In this document: positions 1 to 10,400 of the stretch, one piece after another | Numbering within the stretch: the first letter of the stretch is position 1 | Layout: each line of letters begins with the position of its first letter | NCBI GenBank assembly: GCA_964017065.1 | Contig: OZ024787.1 | Span: 2,856,921-2,920,920, forward strand | Reading direction: 5' to 3' | Length of the DNA stretch: 64,000 bases | From: Haliclona indistincta | Taxonomy: Eukaryota; Porifera; Demospongiae; Haplosclerida; Chalinidae | Position numbers and translations under genes: made by a program | Notes under the pieces: generated by a model | The model's database searches: none | What the model saw: the letters and a program-made list of their open reading frames with translations, nothing else | Told to the model about the DNA's origin: nothing

Positions 1-1420
1 AGAAGACAGCAAAGTGCCGACCACAACCGAGACAAGGTGTGTCAAGTGGGCGTGACCGTGAACACTGAGTAGGTAGCCATTGCTCTTGGCTTTGATAGGC
101 TTTTTCTTGAGATGTCTACGCACCCCCAGAGCTGTCCTGCTGTTTAGATGGAATGTACAAGTACCTAGATAGTCAACTATGGGCGCGTTTGTAGTCAGAG
201 AGGTCCAAGACGGCCGTCAAGGTGAGCCAGCCATACATAACTCGAGAACGAAAGCACTTTAGCAAAATCCACGAGTCACATTGCAAGCCATGGTCATGCT
301 TAGCCTGTTCATGCCTTAGTTGACGCGTAGAAGCGATCGCTGATCTCTGTAGCAGAAGAGACAGACAGACAGACCGACCGAATGAACAGACTTCACGAAA
401 CCCTCGGCGTGTTGCACATTGTAGAGTTAGCTCCTTAGTTATGGTTTGCAGAAGGAGCTTTGCAGCTAAAAGCAAACCTGCTTGCTATTGAAATTGCACT
501 GCTAACCAGAAGACAGCAAAGTGCTGACCACAAGGACAAGGTGTGTCAAGTGGGCGTGACCGTGAACACTGAGTAGGTAGCCATTGCTCTTGGCCTTGAT
601 AGGCTCTTTCTTGAGATGTCTACGCACCCCCAGAGCTGTCTTGCAGTTTAGATGGAATCTACAAGCACCTAGGTAGTCAACTATGGGCGTTTTTGTCGTC
701 AGAGAAGTCTAAGATGGCCGTCATGCAAGGTGAGCCAGCCATAACTCGCGAACAAAAGCACTTTAGCAAAATCCACGAGTCACATTGCAAGCCATTGTCA
801 TGCTAAGCCTGTTCATACCTTTACCGAGTTTCAGAAGTGAGCGATGGTCTCTGCAGCTCGATGGACAGAACGAATGAACGAATGAACGACAAACTAAGTA
901 CCGTAACCCTCGCGCATGCGCCGAGGGTTAATGAACAGATTTCACGAAACCCTCGGCGTGTTGCACATTGTAGAGTTAGCTCCTTAGTTATGGTTTGCAG
1001 AAGGAGCTTTGCAGCTAAAGCCAACCTGCTTGCTATTGAAACTGCACTGCTAACCAGAAGACAGCAAAGTGCTGACCACAATCGAGACAAGGTGTGTCAA
1101 GTGGGCGTGACCGTGAACACGAGTAGCTTGGTAGCCATTGCTCTTGGCTTTGATAGGCTTTTTCTTGAGATGTCTACGCACCCCCAGAGCTGTCCTAAGG
1201 TTTAGATGGAATCTACAAGTACCTAGGTAGCCAAATATGGGCGATTTTGCCGTCAGAGAGGTCAAAGACGGCCGTCAAGGTGAGCCAGCCATAACTCGAG
1301 AACGAAAGCACTTTAGCAAAATCCACGAGTCACATTGCAAGCCATGGTCATGCTTAGCCTGTTCATACCTTAGTTGACGCGTAGAAGCGATCGCTGATCT
1401 CTGTAGCAGAAGAGACAGAC
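1..1420. repeat. Tandem array of ~0.5-kb units (about 2.8 copies)
   Basis: The same sequence starts at 1, 508 and 1056 (AGAAGACAGCAAAGTG...), giving unit lengths of about 507 and 548 bp. Each unit repeats the landmarks GTGTGTCAAGTGGGCGTGAC, GAGATGTCTACGCACCCCCA, CATAACTCG(A/C)GAAC and TTAGCAAAATCCACGAGTC. The ORFs found here differ between copies and cross unit borders, so I read no gene. A weakly similar landmark set (ATAACTC.CGAAC followed by a GACAGACAGACA run) recurs at 56.7-57.0 kb, suggesting a dispersed family. The array runs off the left edge of the window. Confidence 0.85.
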
Positions 1421-1517
1421 CGACAGAACGACAAAGCAAGTACCGTAACCCTCGCGCATGCGCCGAGGGTTAACGACAAAGCAAGTACCGTAACCCTCGC
1501 GCATGCGCCGAGGGTTA
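904..1517. repeat. GC-rich near-palindrome repeated three times
   Basis: A 27-28-bp near-palindrome with core CCTCGCGCATGCGCCGAGG occurs at about 904-930, 1446-1473 and 1491-1517. It stands out from the AT-rich background and lies near the 3' end of the array units. It could form a short hairpin; no function can be assigned. Confidence 0.7.
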
Positions 1518-1550
1518 ATGACGAACCTAGAAACGGTGAAAATCGAGTTT

Positions 1551-1603
1551 CGTCATCTTCGTTTTCTTCTTTCTTCTTCTTCTTCTTTCTTTCTTTCTTC
1601 AGC
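1551..1603. repeat. TTC/TTTC microsatellite
   Basis: Pyrimidine run of TTCTTC and TTTC units following the tandem array. The rest of 1,520-1,751 shows nothing recognisable. Confidence 0.8.
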
Positions 1604-1751
1604 GCGCCTAGCGCCTTTACGCGAGCAGTGCCGAGACCAAAACACCCACGAACAGTCGTGAAATTCTCCTGGCAGGTGCCTTTTGAACTTTGTTTTTAGC
1701 GAAACGGCGATATACATTCCGCGAGTTCTCGATCGTGATCCATTGTCAGCT

Positions 1752-2362
1752 TAGTCTCGTTCCCAGACCACACCTCTTCCGCTTTGCTTCTGAGAGGGTC
1801 TGGCAGCTTGCTCGACTTTTCTCGGTCTTGATGACGTTTCATTCTCAGAAAATGGAAATGACCAATCAGATCGCCTTATTTTCAAAATTCACATGACAAA
1901 CGCGCCGTTGAGCACATGATCAACATGGCGGTAGTGCAGTGTGTTCAGATTCATCGATGACAGAGAGCATCTAGGGTAATCTTCGTTGACTAATAAGTAC
2001 TACGAGGCAGCCAGCCACTTCTTAGCTGGCTCAAACGAGCGATTTCGCTACCAACAGGTGTGGAAAAATAATTTGCGATTTATTGTTGTTGCCATTACAT
2101 TTGTGAGCGCTGCCATCTTCGAGCGCCACCAAGGAACACAGCATAGTACCTGTCGTGTCTTCCTGACCTGATCTATAGCTATTGTCGAGTGCTGTAGTTC
2201 ATGTGACCACAGACATTAGTATACAGACAATTTGTCCGCATATTGCATCCGTGTGGCCACTGAGCGCGTGACAATGACGTCACCAAGACCGAGAAAAGTC
2301 GAGCAAGCTGCCAGACCCTCTCAGAAGCAAAGCGGAAGAGGTGTGGTCTGGGAACGAGACTA
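1752..2362. mobile_element. Non-autonomous DNA transposon (MITE) with ~85-bp inverted ends and 9-bp target duplication
   Basis: The left end reads TAGTCTCGTTCCCAGACC and the right end is its reverse complement. The inverted match continues for about 85 bp (to about 1837 on the left and from about 2277 on the right). Both ends are flanked by the same 9-bp direct repeat TTGTCAGCT (1743-1751 and 2363-2371), as expected for a target-site duplication. The element is 611 bp and has no transposase-like ORF. A 9-bp duplication fits Mutator/MULE-like or some hAT-like elements; the superfamily is inference. Confidence 0.85.
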
Positions 2363-2580
2363 TTGTCAGCTAAGTGTTAGACGCCATTATTGTGATTGCG
2401 CAATGCGCACGTGACCAAGCAGTGGTTAGCGCACGTGACCAAGCACTACTTTGAGTATCTCCGCGCCGTATGGATCACGGAGAAGACATATCTGTCTGGA
2501 GTCTTCAACGGTAAGGTCGTCTAATCACCATTCTGCGCTTGCCAGATAATTATAACCGCCGTACAGATCTACAAACTAGT
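2363..2580. other. Unassigned stretch between two MITEs
   Basis: No ORF, repeat or RNA gene recognised. Confidence 0.5.
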
Positions 2581-3165
2581 GTGGGCGGGGCTCGTATGCA
2601 TGCATGCATGTGTAGGCGTACTGATAATTATGTACCGCATAACAATTATTATTTTTAGCTACAAGTTTAAAATTGTTAATAATAAAGAAAACCATCAACA
2701 ACAGGAAAACTAAATCAATGGTGGAAACAAAGACGGCTCAGTACGTTCATGATATTGAACTGCACTTCACTAAAAAGTAAAAAGGACACAAACAAGAAAT
2801 TAAAAAGATTTCTATCGAAATCAAAAGGATGTAGGGTTGTGAAATCTACTACTGGTTCACAATGTAAACTAACAAGGAAAAAGCATGCATGGAATGGTAA
2901 CACGATTGACTTGCTAACAGACCATAGATCCCTACATCAGTGGCTGTGCACAAGCTGAATGCACGTCAGGTGTTAGCAGTCAACAGCAACTAGGTCAACC
3001 ACAGCAGCCACTGATGTAGGGATCTATGGTCTGTTAGCAAGTCAATCGTGTTACCATTCCATGCATGCTTGTTCCTTGTTAGTTTACATTGTGAACCAGT
3101 GGTAGATTTCACAACCCTACATCCTTTTGATTTCGATAGAAATCTTTTTAATTTCTTGTTGAGTT
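2581..3165. mobile_element. Palindromic MITE, family A, copy 1
   Basis: About 190 bp around the motif GATGTAGGGATCTATGGTC occurs as inverted arms at 2752-2946 and 3001-3165 around a ~55-bp loop. An unpaired tail (2581-2750) ends in GTGGGCGGGG. Related copies lie at 10,070-10,400 plus 13,868-14,115 (split by a LINE) and at 55,343-55,922 (opposite orientation). Small ORFs in the arms are by-products of the repeat. The inner end joins RT-element coding sequence at about 3166, so this copy inserted into that element. Confidence 0.8.
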
Positions 3166-3254
3166 TGGCTTTGATGTTGTTGGCATTAGCAACTTGTAGT
3201 TGACGAGTAATTCGGTGTGTAGACTGCTTTCTTGTTAGTTGTTGATCGATGATA

Positions 3255-3607
3255 CAGTACCGCTCACGAGTAAGTGTACTCAAACCCGCGGGCTAACCGC
3301 GCGTAACTCGGGGGTGCCCGCAGGTCCGTGAACGTGTACCCGCTGCCCGCACCACACTAACCCGCGGCCCTCATGCAGCCTTGCATGCACTCGCGACCCG
3401 CTGGATAGCTAGGCAGACTCACGTTGTCGTTGTGTGACTTTCGCGAGCATACAGTGCTCGCACGTATCCGCACCAGCGCGTGATGCACTCTGTATTCGCA
3501 TGTACCTGCGGTTAATGATACACGGTTCCGCGGGCAAGACAAAATTACCCCCGAGTTGCCTGCGAGTCTCCCGCGGGTGTTGGTCCACTTACTCGTGAGC
3601 GGTACTG
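3255..3607. mobile_element. MITE with CAGTACCGCTCACGAGTAAGTG-type ends and TA target duplication
   Basis: The first bases CAGTACCGCTCACGAG and the inverted last bases form ~22-bp terminal inverted repeats, each flanked by TA (3253-3254 and 3608-3609), as in Tc1/mariner-type elements. Removing the element and one TA restores an open minus-strand frame that reads CNYSL-NIIDQQLTRKQ across the junction. The interior is GC-rich with CCCGCGGGT-like repeats. Confidence 0.85.
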
Positions 3608-4287
3608 TATTTAGAGAGTAGTTGCAGTCCTGATTTATAATTGCAGCGGTTAGTGGAGAAGTGATATTTACAGAAGCTGAGTGTTGATGGTTAGCAGATA
3701 GAGAGGGGTTTGTAATCCCCAGGCCACCGAGTCTTGCGGGGAGAGCAAACAGGTCGCGTTCAGAGTCGGAACAGCCTCTGCGACCTGTTAGAGCAGGAAT
3801 AAATACTTCAGAGATGGTGGATTCTAGAGGCTCTAGGAGAGGGGCTAGATTTGGAATGGTGCGTTGGAGGAAGAGCCATTGGCTGCTGAGACCATGTGTC
3901 AAAGCAGAGTAGGCAGCATGTGGTTGTGAAGTGGCGATGGAGGATAGAGACTCAACAGCCGCTTGCCATTCAGATACCTTTTTGTCAGCGAATTTGTTCA
4001 TGTATTCGGCTGTTCCAAGGGGTGTGCCCAGATATCTGGCTCCCTCACAAGAGATTTTGATGCCACTGGAGGAGAAAGTCTCAGTTGCCAGATGAAGGTG
4101 TTTTTCTTTAACGACCAAACAGGATTTGGTAGGATTGACAAAGTATCCGAAGGAGGGACCAACGTTGCATATGTGCATGGGACCACCAGTTAGCCAGCTC
4201 TTTGATGCCGCCAGCTGCAGCTGCATCATCGGCATACCATACTTGTTTTGCACTGGAGTGTGACATGGAGCCAGATATCTGGGCACC

Positions 4288-7200
4288 TCTTTCTCCTCCT
4301 GTACTTCCTCATCACATTGCAAAACACTTAACAGACCTCTTCCTCCTAGCTCTCTCTCATCCTACAAACCTCCCTCTTCCCCCACCCCTTCTTCCCCCAC
4401 CCCCTCTTGCCCCACCTCCTCTGCTTCTCCCACCCACCCTCTAAATATTCTCTATTTTAATGCCCGCAGTATCCTTCCTAAGTTTAGTGAACTATATAGT
4501 CTCTGCCTTATATACAATCCAGATATAATTAGTATTGTTGAATCCTGGCTTTCCCCAGATATTTCAAATACTGAAATCAGTATCCCCAACTATTCTATTT
4601 TTCGTCTTGACCGCTCTCGTCATGGAGGCGGTATTCTTGTTTATGTTAAATCTTCCTTACGTGTTACCCCTATTGAATCCCCCAATTCCAATCTTGAGTT
4701 TTTGCTCCTCTCTATTAAGTCACACCATCGCTCCTTCTCCTTAGCCACTTTCTACCGTCCTCCCTCTTCTCCTCATGATCTAGATCTCCTTATCAGTTCA
4801 TTCTCCAAATTAAATCCTTCTCTGCTCCTAAATTTAATTTTATTAGGTGACTTTAATGTTAATTTCTCTAATTCTCATTCTTCTCTCTTTTACAAACTAA
4901 AGTCTCTCTCTGACCTGTATGATCTAAAACAAATTATTAATCAACCAACTCATTACTCTCACTCTGGCTCTCCTTCTATTATTGACCTTGTTTTTGTTCC
5001 TTCCTCTGTCTCCCCTCTTTCCTGCTCTATTCTTCCTCCTGTGTCATCCTCTGATCACAATTCTATTCTTTTCTCTATACCTATGCTCTCTCCTAAACCT
5101 TCATCTTCCGCTCCCCCTCGTCATGTCTGGCTCTACAATCAGGCTGACTTTGATCGTGCTAATGAGATCCTTTCATCTATTCCCTGGTCTGAAATTCTTC
5201 CACCGTGTCCTGATACCTCTTGGACTATCTTCAAAGAACTCTTCCTCCGCACCATGCACATTTGTATTCCTTCTAAAGTCTCTTTTCCCTCCACTCTTCC
5301 TCCTCACCCCTGGCTTAATAACAAAGCTTTACGTCTTATTAAACAAAGAAACTCCGCCTTCCGTTCTGCTAAACGTTCTGGTTCAACTTCCCTCCTCTGC
5401 CTCTATCGTTCCCTTCGTAATAAAGTTGTCTCATATCTCAGAAAACTTAAGTCTTGTTTCTTTAAGTCTCTCACCTCTAATCCTAAATCTTTCTGGCCCA
5501 AAATAAAGAAGCTACGCAAATCGCACTCTTCCATCCCTTCTCTATCCTTTAATGACGTCCTAGCCTGTACTCCTACTTCTAAAGCAAATGTTCTCAACTC
5601 ATATTTCTCTTCCTGTTTTAACTCCTCTTCTCCTCCTCTCTCTTCTCCATCCTCTCCTCCTCCTCCTATCTCTACTCCTCCCTCCCTCTTATGTTCTCCC
5701 GACAATGTGCTCGATCTCATCCTTAATTCACCCACTAACATTGCTCCCGGTCCAGACGGTATTTCTGCCCTTATGCTCCGCAACACAGCTCATTCCATTT
5801 CTTTACCTCTATCTTTAATTTTTAACTCTTCTATCTCATCCTGTTCCTTCCCCTCTGATTGGAAAAATGCTTTTGTCGTCCCTATTCCTAAATCCTCCTC
5901 TCACTCTTCTTCTCCTTCTAATTTCCGTCCCATCTCTTTATTGTCCATTGTTAGCAAACTACTTGAACGTCACATTTTTAACTTTCTATATGATTTTTGT
6001 ATGTCAAACAACCTTCTCTCTAATTCTCAGTTCGGTTTCCGCCCAGGTTTTTCCACTGAGTCTGCTCTAATTTCTGTTGTTAACTCATGGTTTTCCTCTC
6101 TTGACTCACATAAATCTGTTTGTGCTGTTTTCTTTGACCTCTCTAAGGCCTTTGATTCTGTACCCCACCAACCTCTTCTTAACTCTCTATCTTCTCTAAA
6201 CCTCCCCCCTCATCTCTTGTTTTGGTTTCATAGTTATTTATGTAACCGTACTCAACAAGTTATTGTTAATGGTTCCTTCTCCTCCAAATCTCATGTTGTT
6301 TCTGGTGTTCCCCAGGGTTCCATTCTTGGCCCTTTGTTGTTTATTTTGTATCTTAATGACTTGTCCTACCTCCCTTTTTCTTCTTCTGTTAATCTCACCC
6401 TCTATGCTGATGATATTCTTCTCTCTCACACCATCTCATCTCCTTTTTGTATGTTCTCTGTCCAATCTAACATTAATTTAATCACTTCCTGGCTATCCAC
6501 TCACCTTCTTAATGTTAATACAAATAAAACTAAGTACATGATTATCACTCGTAAACCTTCACCCTTCCTCTCTTCTCTCCCTCCTCTTTTTCTTAATAAT
6601 AACCGTTTAGAGTGTGTTTCTTCCTACAAATATTTAGGTGTACTCCTGTGCTCTAATCTCTCCTGGTCTCCTCACATCAAGTCTGTCTGTTCAAAATCTA
6701 GAAAAGTTTTAGGTACCATTTTTCGTCACTTTTATCAGTTCTCATCCCCAAAAACTCTTCTCTGTCTATACCGTGCTCTCGTTCTCCCCCACTTATCCTA
6801 TTGTTCCTCTGTCTGGTCTCCTCCTGTTTCTTCTGGTGATTCTCGCTCCCTTGAAAAAGTCCAATTCTTCGCCCTCAAACTCTGCTCTAAAAACTGGTCC
6901 TCTAATTATTCCTATCTTCTCAAGTCTACTAACTTACCTACACTGTACCCTCTCCTCTCGCCGCACTCAGGCTAAACTAATACTCACTTTCAAATTTCTT
7001 AATGATCTTCACTATTTCCCCCCTTCTATCTTCTCTTTTGTCAATCCTTCCTCTAGACTCTCCCGCCACTTTGACCCACTAAATATTTCTGTTCCCTTCT
7101 CTCGTTCATCTGCTTCCTTCCACTCATTTGTCCCTTCTGCCTCCCGCCTCTGGAACTCTCTCCCTCACTCCACGAAAGCTCTTTCTACTCTCTATTACTT

Positions 7201-7596
7201 TAAAAAACGAATTAAATCTACTATTACCTAACTTTTGTCTCTGTCCTTGTTTTTTTGTTGTTTTTTTTGTTTGTTTTTTTGTTGTTTTTGTTCGTATTTT
7301 TTTTTTTGTTTTTGTTCGTATTTTTTGTTGTTGTTTTTGTTCGTATTTTTTTTTTCTGTTTTTTGTTTCTGTTTTTTTTTTTTTTTGTTTTTTTTTTGTT
7401 GTTTTTTTTGTTGTTTTTTTCTTAAAGCTTTCTGCTTCTTACTTTACACATTTACATTATCACTCTTAATCAAACTTCATAATTATTACTATCTTGCACA
7501 TTACCACTCACTTTTCCTTTCTTTGATGATACTCTTAATATTAGCCTAATGCTATTGAGTATCTTTTTGCCGTTAAAAAAAAAAAAAAAAAAAAAA
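4288..7596 (+). mobile_element. Non-LTR retrotransposon (LINE), 5'-truncated copy 1
   Basis: Contains an apurinic-type endonuclease region, a reverse transcriptase, a T/GTTTTT-rich 3' UTR (7,240-7,430) and a terminal A run (7,574-7,596). The similarity with copy 2 (10,401-13,867) begins near 4,288-4,310, so this copy lacks the 5' ~350 bp seen there. It lies in opposite orientation inside the minus-strand RT element, between its QGDPLAM and YADD motifs. I could not recognise a convincing target duplication. Confidence 0.9.
4441..7231 (+). CDS. LINE ORF2: endonuclease-reverse transcriptase (one frameshift)
   Basis: The frame is open from about 4,264 to 6,975, so the ATG at 4,702 is not the natural start. 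Endonuclease motifs come first: LYFNARSILPK (4,450), HGGGILVYVK (4,620), TFYRPP (4,750), GDFNVN (4,845) and SDHNSILFS (5,050). RT motifs follow: NFRPISLLSIVSKLLE (5,920), QFGFRPGFSTESALI (6,030), FFDLSKAFDSVPH (6,130), SGVPQGSILGPLLFILYLND (6,300), LYADDILLS (6,400) and YKYLGVLL (6,630). The frame ends early at 6,975 because about 7 extra bases near 6,940, compared with copy 2, shift the frame. The true C-terminus (RLWNSLPHSTKAL...FKKRIK) is in another frame up to 7,231. The jockey/CR1/L2-like layout lacks a recognisable RNase H. Sense-strand codons are strikingly pyrimidine-rich (Ser, Leu, Pro). Confidence 0.85.
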
Positions 7597-8465
7597 TGAG
7601 AGTGTTGATAAGAGGAATGGAGGCGAGAGCAAACATCGACATAGCAAGCGGATCTCCTTGCGTTGTGCCTTCTTGGGATAGAATGAAGGTTTTGTCAATG
7701 AACAGTTGGGTGTCAAATCTGTAAGTGTTGATGAGGACTGTGGCAAGGGGAGGGCAGAGTGCCTAGATGTTGTGCAGGGCTGCTTGTCGATTAAGGTTAT
7801 TGAAGGCATTTGAAGCATCTACCAACAAAACTGCTTCAGTGTTTTCATCGTCAAACATTCCCCTGAGGGCGTGAACATGCAGCAGCTTCACAGCCTGCCT
7901 CTTGTCCAGCACAAAGCTGAAGGGTACCTGCTGCCTCAAGAATATCAGGCTTTATTATGGAAAGAATTGCTTTGCTGATGATTCTCCTGGCAACCTCACA
8001 CACACCAATCGGTTGCACACCTGGGCACTTATCTAAGGTGATCAAGCGGCAGGCGGTGAAAGGCGCAAGGCAGTGAGGGTCAACAAGGGTGGTGCAGAGT
8101 TTTTTAGCAACTATAGAGCTAGACTGTTGCAGAGGTTGTCCGAGGCGTTGTGGAAGGAAGTGCATAACCGTCTCCAGGTGGACGCATCTAACCCAGAGGG
8201 TCCTGCTGCTCCATTAGTTTTGAGGGCTGCAGAGCGGATAGTAGAACCCTGAAGTTGATCGAAGATGACAGGATGAGAGGGAGGGGTTGAAGGGGATGAT
8301 GTAAGAAGAGCTTCAGGAGGGGCGGCATGACCATGCAGAAGGGTGCTTAGATTGAAGCTCCTGCAGCACAGTGTGAGGAGGGTTTGAAGAGGAAACGACA
8401 GAATGAATGTTAAGGGGAGTCCCTTTTCTTTAGTGGAGAGGAGTCTGAGAGCCTCTTTCACCTTT

Positions 8466-9043
8466 TTTTATTTTTTTATAATAGTTTAGCAAATTGCATG
8501 GACACACACAAATAGCAATGCATGCTAATACAAGGTGTGTACCCAAATGAATAAACAAGTATACAGAGCTGATACAGAGATAATAAATAATGTAGAATAG
8601 CATGAGTCCAGATACGTGAAAGAAGTCACCGATCAGTAGCCACAAGTATAGGTGAATGGTTAGAAGAGGTCAGCCACGAATGTAGTAATAGTAGAAAGGT
8701 AGAATCAAATATAGTTAAGTGAACAGGTCAGTAAACAAGAGAACAGTAGATTGAGCAAGAGGTCAACAAGTACAGGCTTAGGAAGAGGTCACAACAAGTT
8801 CATGCAGGCTTAGTAGAGTTTAGAAAGCGATGAGGGCAGGAACTTTCAATGAAGAGAAAGAATTAGAATAAAAGATAAAAGTAGAGAAACAATCAGAGAG
8901 GCGTGAGAGAATGCTCGAGAAGAAGTGAGAGGGTTAGATAGAGGAGCAGGAGGAGTAGGAAGAAGAAAAGGAGGGCGTCTCATGTGTGGCTTCCGAGGCA
9001 TCGAATTAGACTCAGATTGACAGGGTGATACATGATGCGGTGA
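8466..9043 (-). mobile_element. Short A-tailed retroposon inserted in the RT element
   Basis: The direct repeat CACCTTT occurs at 8459-8465 and 9044-9050. Read on the minus strand, the 578-bp insert ends in an A-rich tail (TTATAAAAAAATAAAAAAA). Removing it joins LMFHGKV directly to KEALRLLSTKE of the host RT element. This is the hallmark of a target-primed insertion of a SINE-like or truncated LINE copy. I saw no tRNA-like promoter boxes, so its family is open. Confidence 0.75.
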
Positions 9044-10069
9044 CACCTTTCCATGGAACATGAGGTTAGAGAAGAGGCGAGGGATATTGTTGGATTTGGG
9101 AGAGCTGGTGCTGTTGTGGAGTCGGATTCGATGTTGAATAGATCTTGCTTCAAGCATCAGGTTGTTTATGTCACCAGAGAGCCAAAGGGAGAGGCGTCGA
9201 GTAAGACATTCCCGATGATCTCGAGTTTGGATCCGATGTGAGGCTTTTGTAGGAGAAGAGAGGGCATGACCATTGCAGCTTTTAAGGCCACTGATTCAAG
9301 AGCAGAGCTCTCACCATAAGCCTGGTAGAGGTTAGACTGGGAGCTCTTGAGTAAAGGATTTCTCTGCCTTGCCAGAGGGAGGAGACCGAAATGTGTTATG
9401 TCGCCAGTGGACTATTTCCTCATATAATTAAGCTGCATTGATGATCTGTGACTGTGAGAAGTCGTCTCCGCTCACTAGAGGGCTCGGGGACCACTTTAGA
9501 TGGGCGACAGAGGAGGCTGGAGCGAAAGGAGGGAGTTGTGGAAGCTCAATGGCTGATCGAGATTGCTGCGTCTGTACTGAGCCGTTCAGTCCGGCCGGCG
9601 ATGGCCGTGGGTCGGCAGTCTACGGATCGCTGAGTCGTCTCAGAGGAGAGCCGCCGGGCCGCCGGGCCCACAGAGTGGAGTTTGGGACGGGAGCCAAGTC
9701 AGCCAACGAGTCTGGGGATTTTGACGGAAAGGTTGTTGCATGGAATCTCTGTTGGGATCGTAGGTTCATTGGACGGATCAGAGTCAGTGGATGTATAGTG
9801 GCAGTAGAAATGGCGCCAAAGTTCGGATGCATGGTGGAGAGTGCCAGTGACATGGTTAGTGCAACGTCCGAGTTTTCCTGGGCAGCAGTTGACACAAGGT
9901 GTCGAAGCCTTTGCACAGGCGCAGCTTTGACAGGACCCGTTTTTATTGCACCGACAGCAGGATTTTGAGCTGCGCCGCGCCTTTTGGTGTGACGCCCGCA
10001 TATGTTACCGTACCCGGGTATACGGTGCATGGGTCCACTGAGCCCCTCAATGCACTGCATGCATGTATA

Positions 10070-10400
10070 CATGCGTAGGCGAGCTGATAGTATAGCATAA
10101 CAATTATTTTTTGCTAAAAGTTTAAAATAAAGAAAAGCCATCAACAACAAGAAACGCGCTATGAATGGTGAAAGACGTACGGCTCAGTAGGCGTCCATGA
10201 TAATTATTTGAACTGCACTTTACTAAAAAAGTACATTGTAAACAGGACACAAACAAGAAAATTAAAAAGATTTCTATCGAAATCAAAAGGATGTAGGGTT
10301 GTCATGGTGAAATCTACCTGGTTCACAATGTCAAACCGGCTAACCAAGGAAGTGACAAGCATGGAATGGTAACACAATTGACTTGCTATTGACTTGCTAA
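10070..10400. mobile_element. Palindromic MITE, family A, copy 2 (left part)
   Basis: Matches copy 1 from its tail (TAAAGAAAAGCCATCAACAAC) through GATTTCTATCGAAATCAAAA to GGAATGGTAACACAATTGAC, then stops at a short duplicated TTGACTTGCT where the LINE begins. It continues after the LINE at 13,868. Confidence 0.75.

Larger units (their letters stand above)
3166..10010 (-). pseudogene. Degenerate non-LTR-type reverse transcriptase element, split by four insertions
   Basis: Read on the minus strand, the order is: a Cys-rich N-terminal region (about 9,970-9,840; CCRCNKNGSCQSCACAK...CVNCC); a poorly preserved linker with ECLTRRLSLWLSGDINNLM and LFSNLMFHGKV (to about 9,050); then [56 protein letters not shown] (8,460-7,850) and QGDPLAM (about 7,640); then, beyond the LINE, the catalytic VWYADDAAAAGG (about 4,235-4,200), FGYFVNPTKSCLVVKE, YLGTPLG (to 3,612) and DQQLTRKQ...RQLQVANANNIK (3,250-3,166). 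Frameshifts occur, one just after YADD. This order of motifs is typical of a family of RT proteins widespread in cnidarian and sponge genomes. Insertions interrupt it at 2,581-3,165, 3,255-3,607, 4,288-7,596 and 8,466-9,043. It is non-functional; the exact clade is not resolved. Confidence 0.82.

Noticed and set aside
837..1205. 122-aa plus-strand ORF in the tandem array
   Set aside because: Not preserved in the neighbouring repeat units and crosses unit borders.
5403..5786. 127-aa minus-strand ORF with Glu/Gly-rich sequence
   Set aside because: Antisense shadow of the pyrimidine-rich LINE coding strand.
4702..6975. Met at 4,702 as the start of the LINE protein
   Set aside because: The frame is open upstream to about 4,264 and the endonuclease N-terminus (LYFNARSI) lies before this Met.
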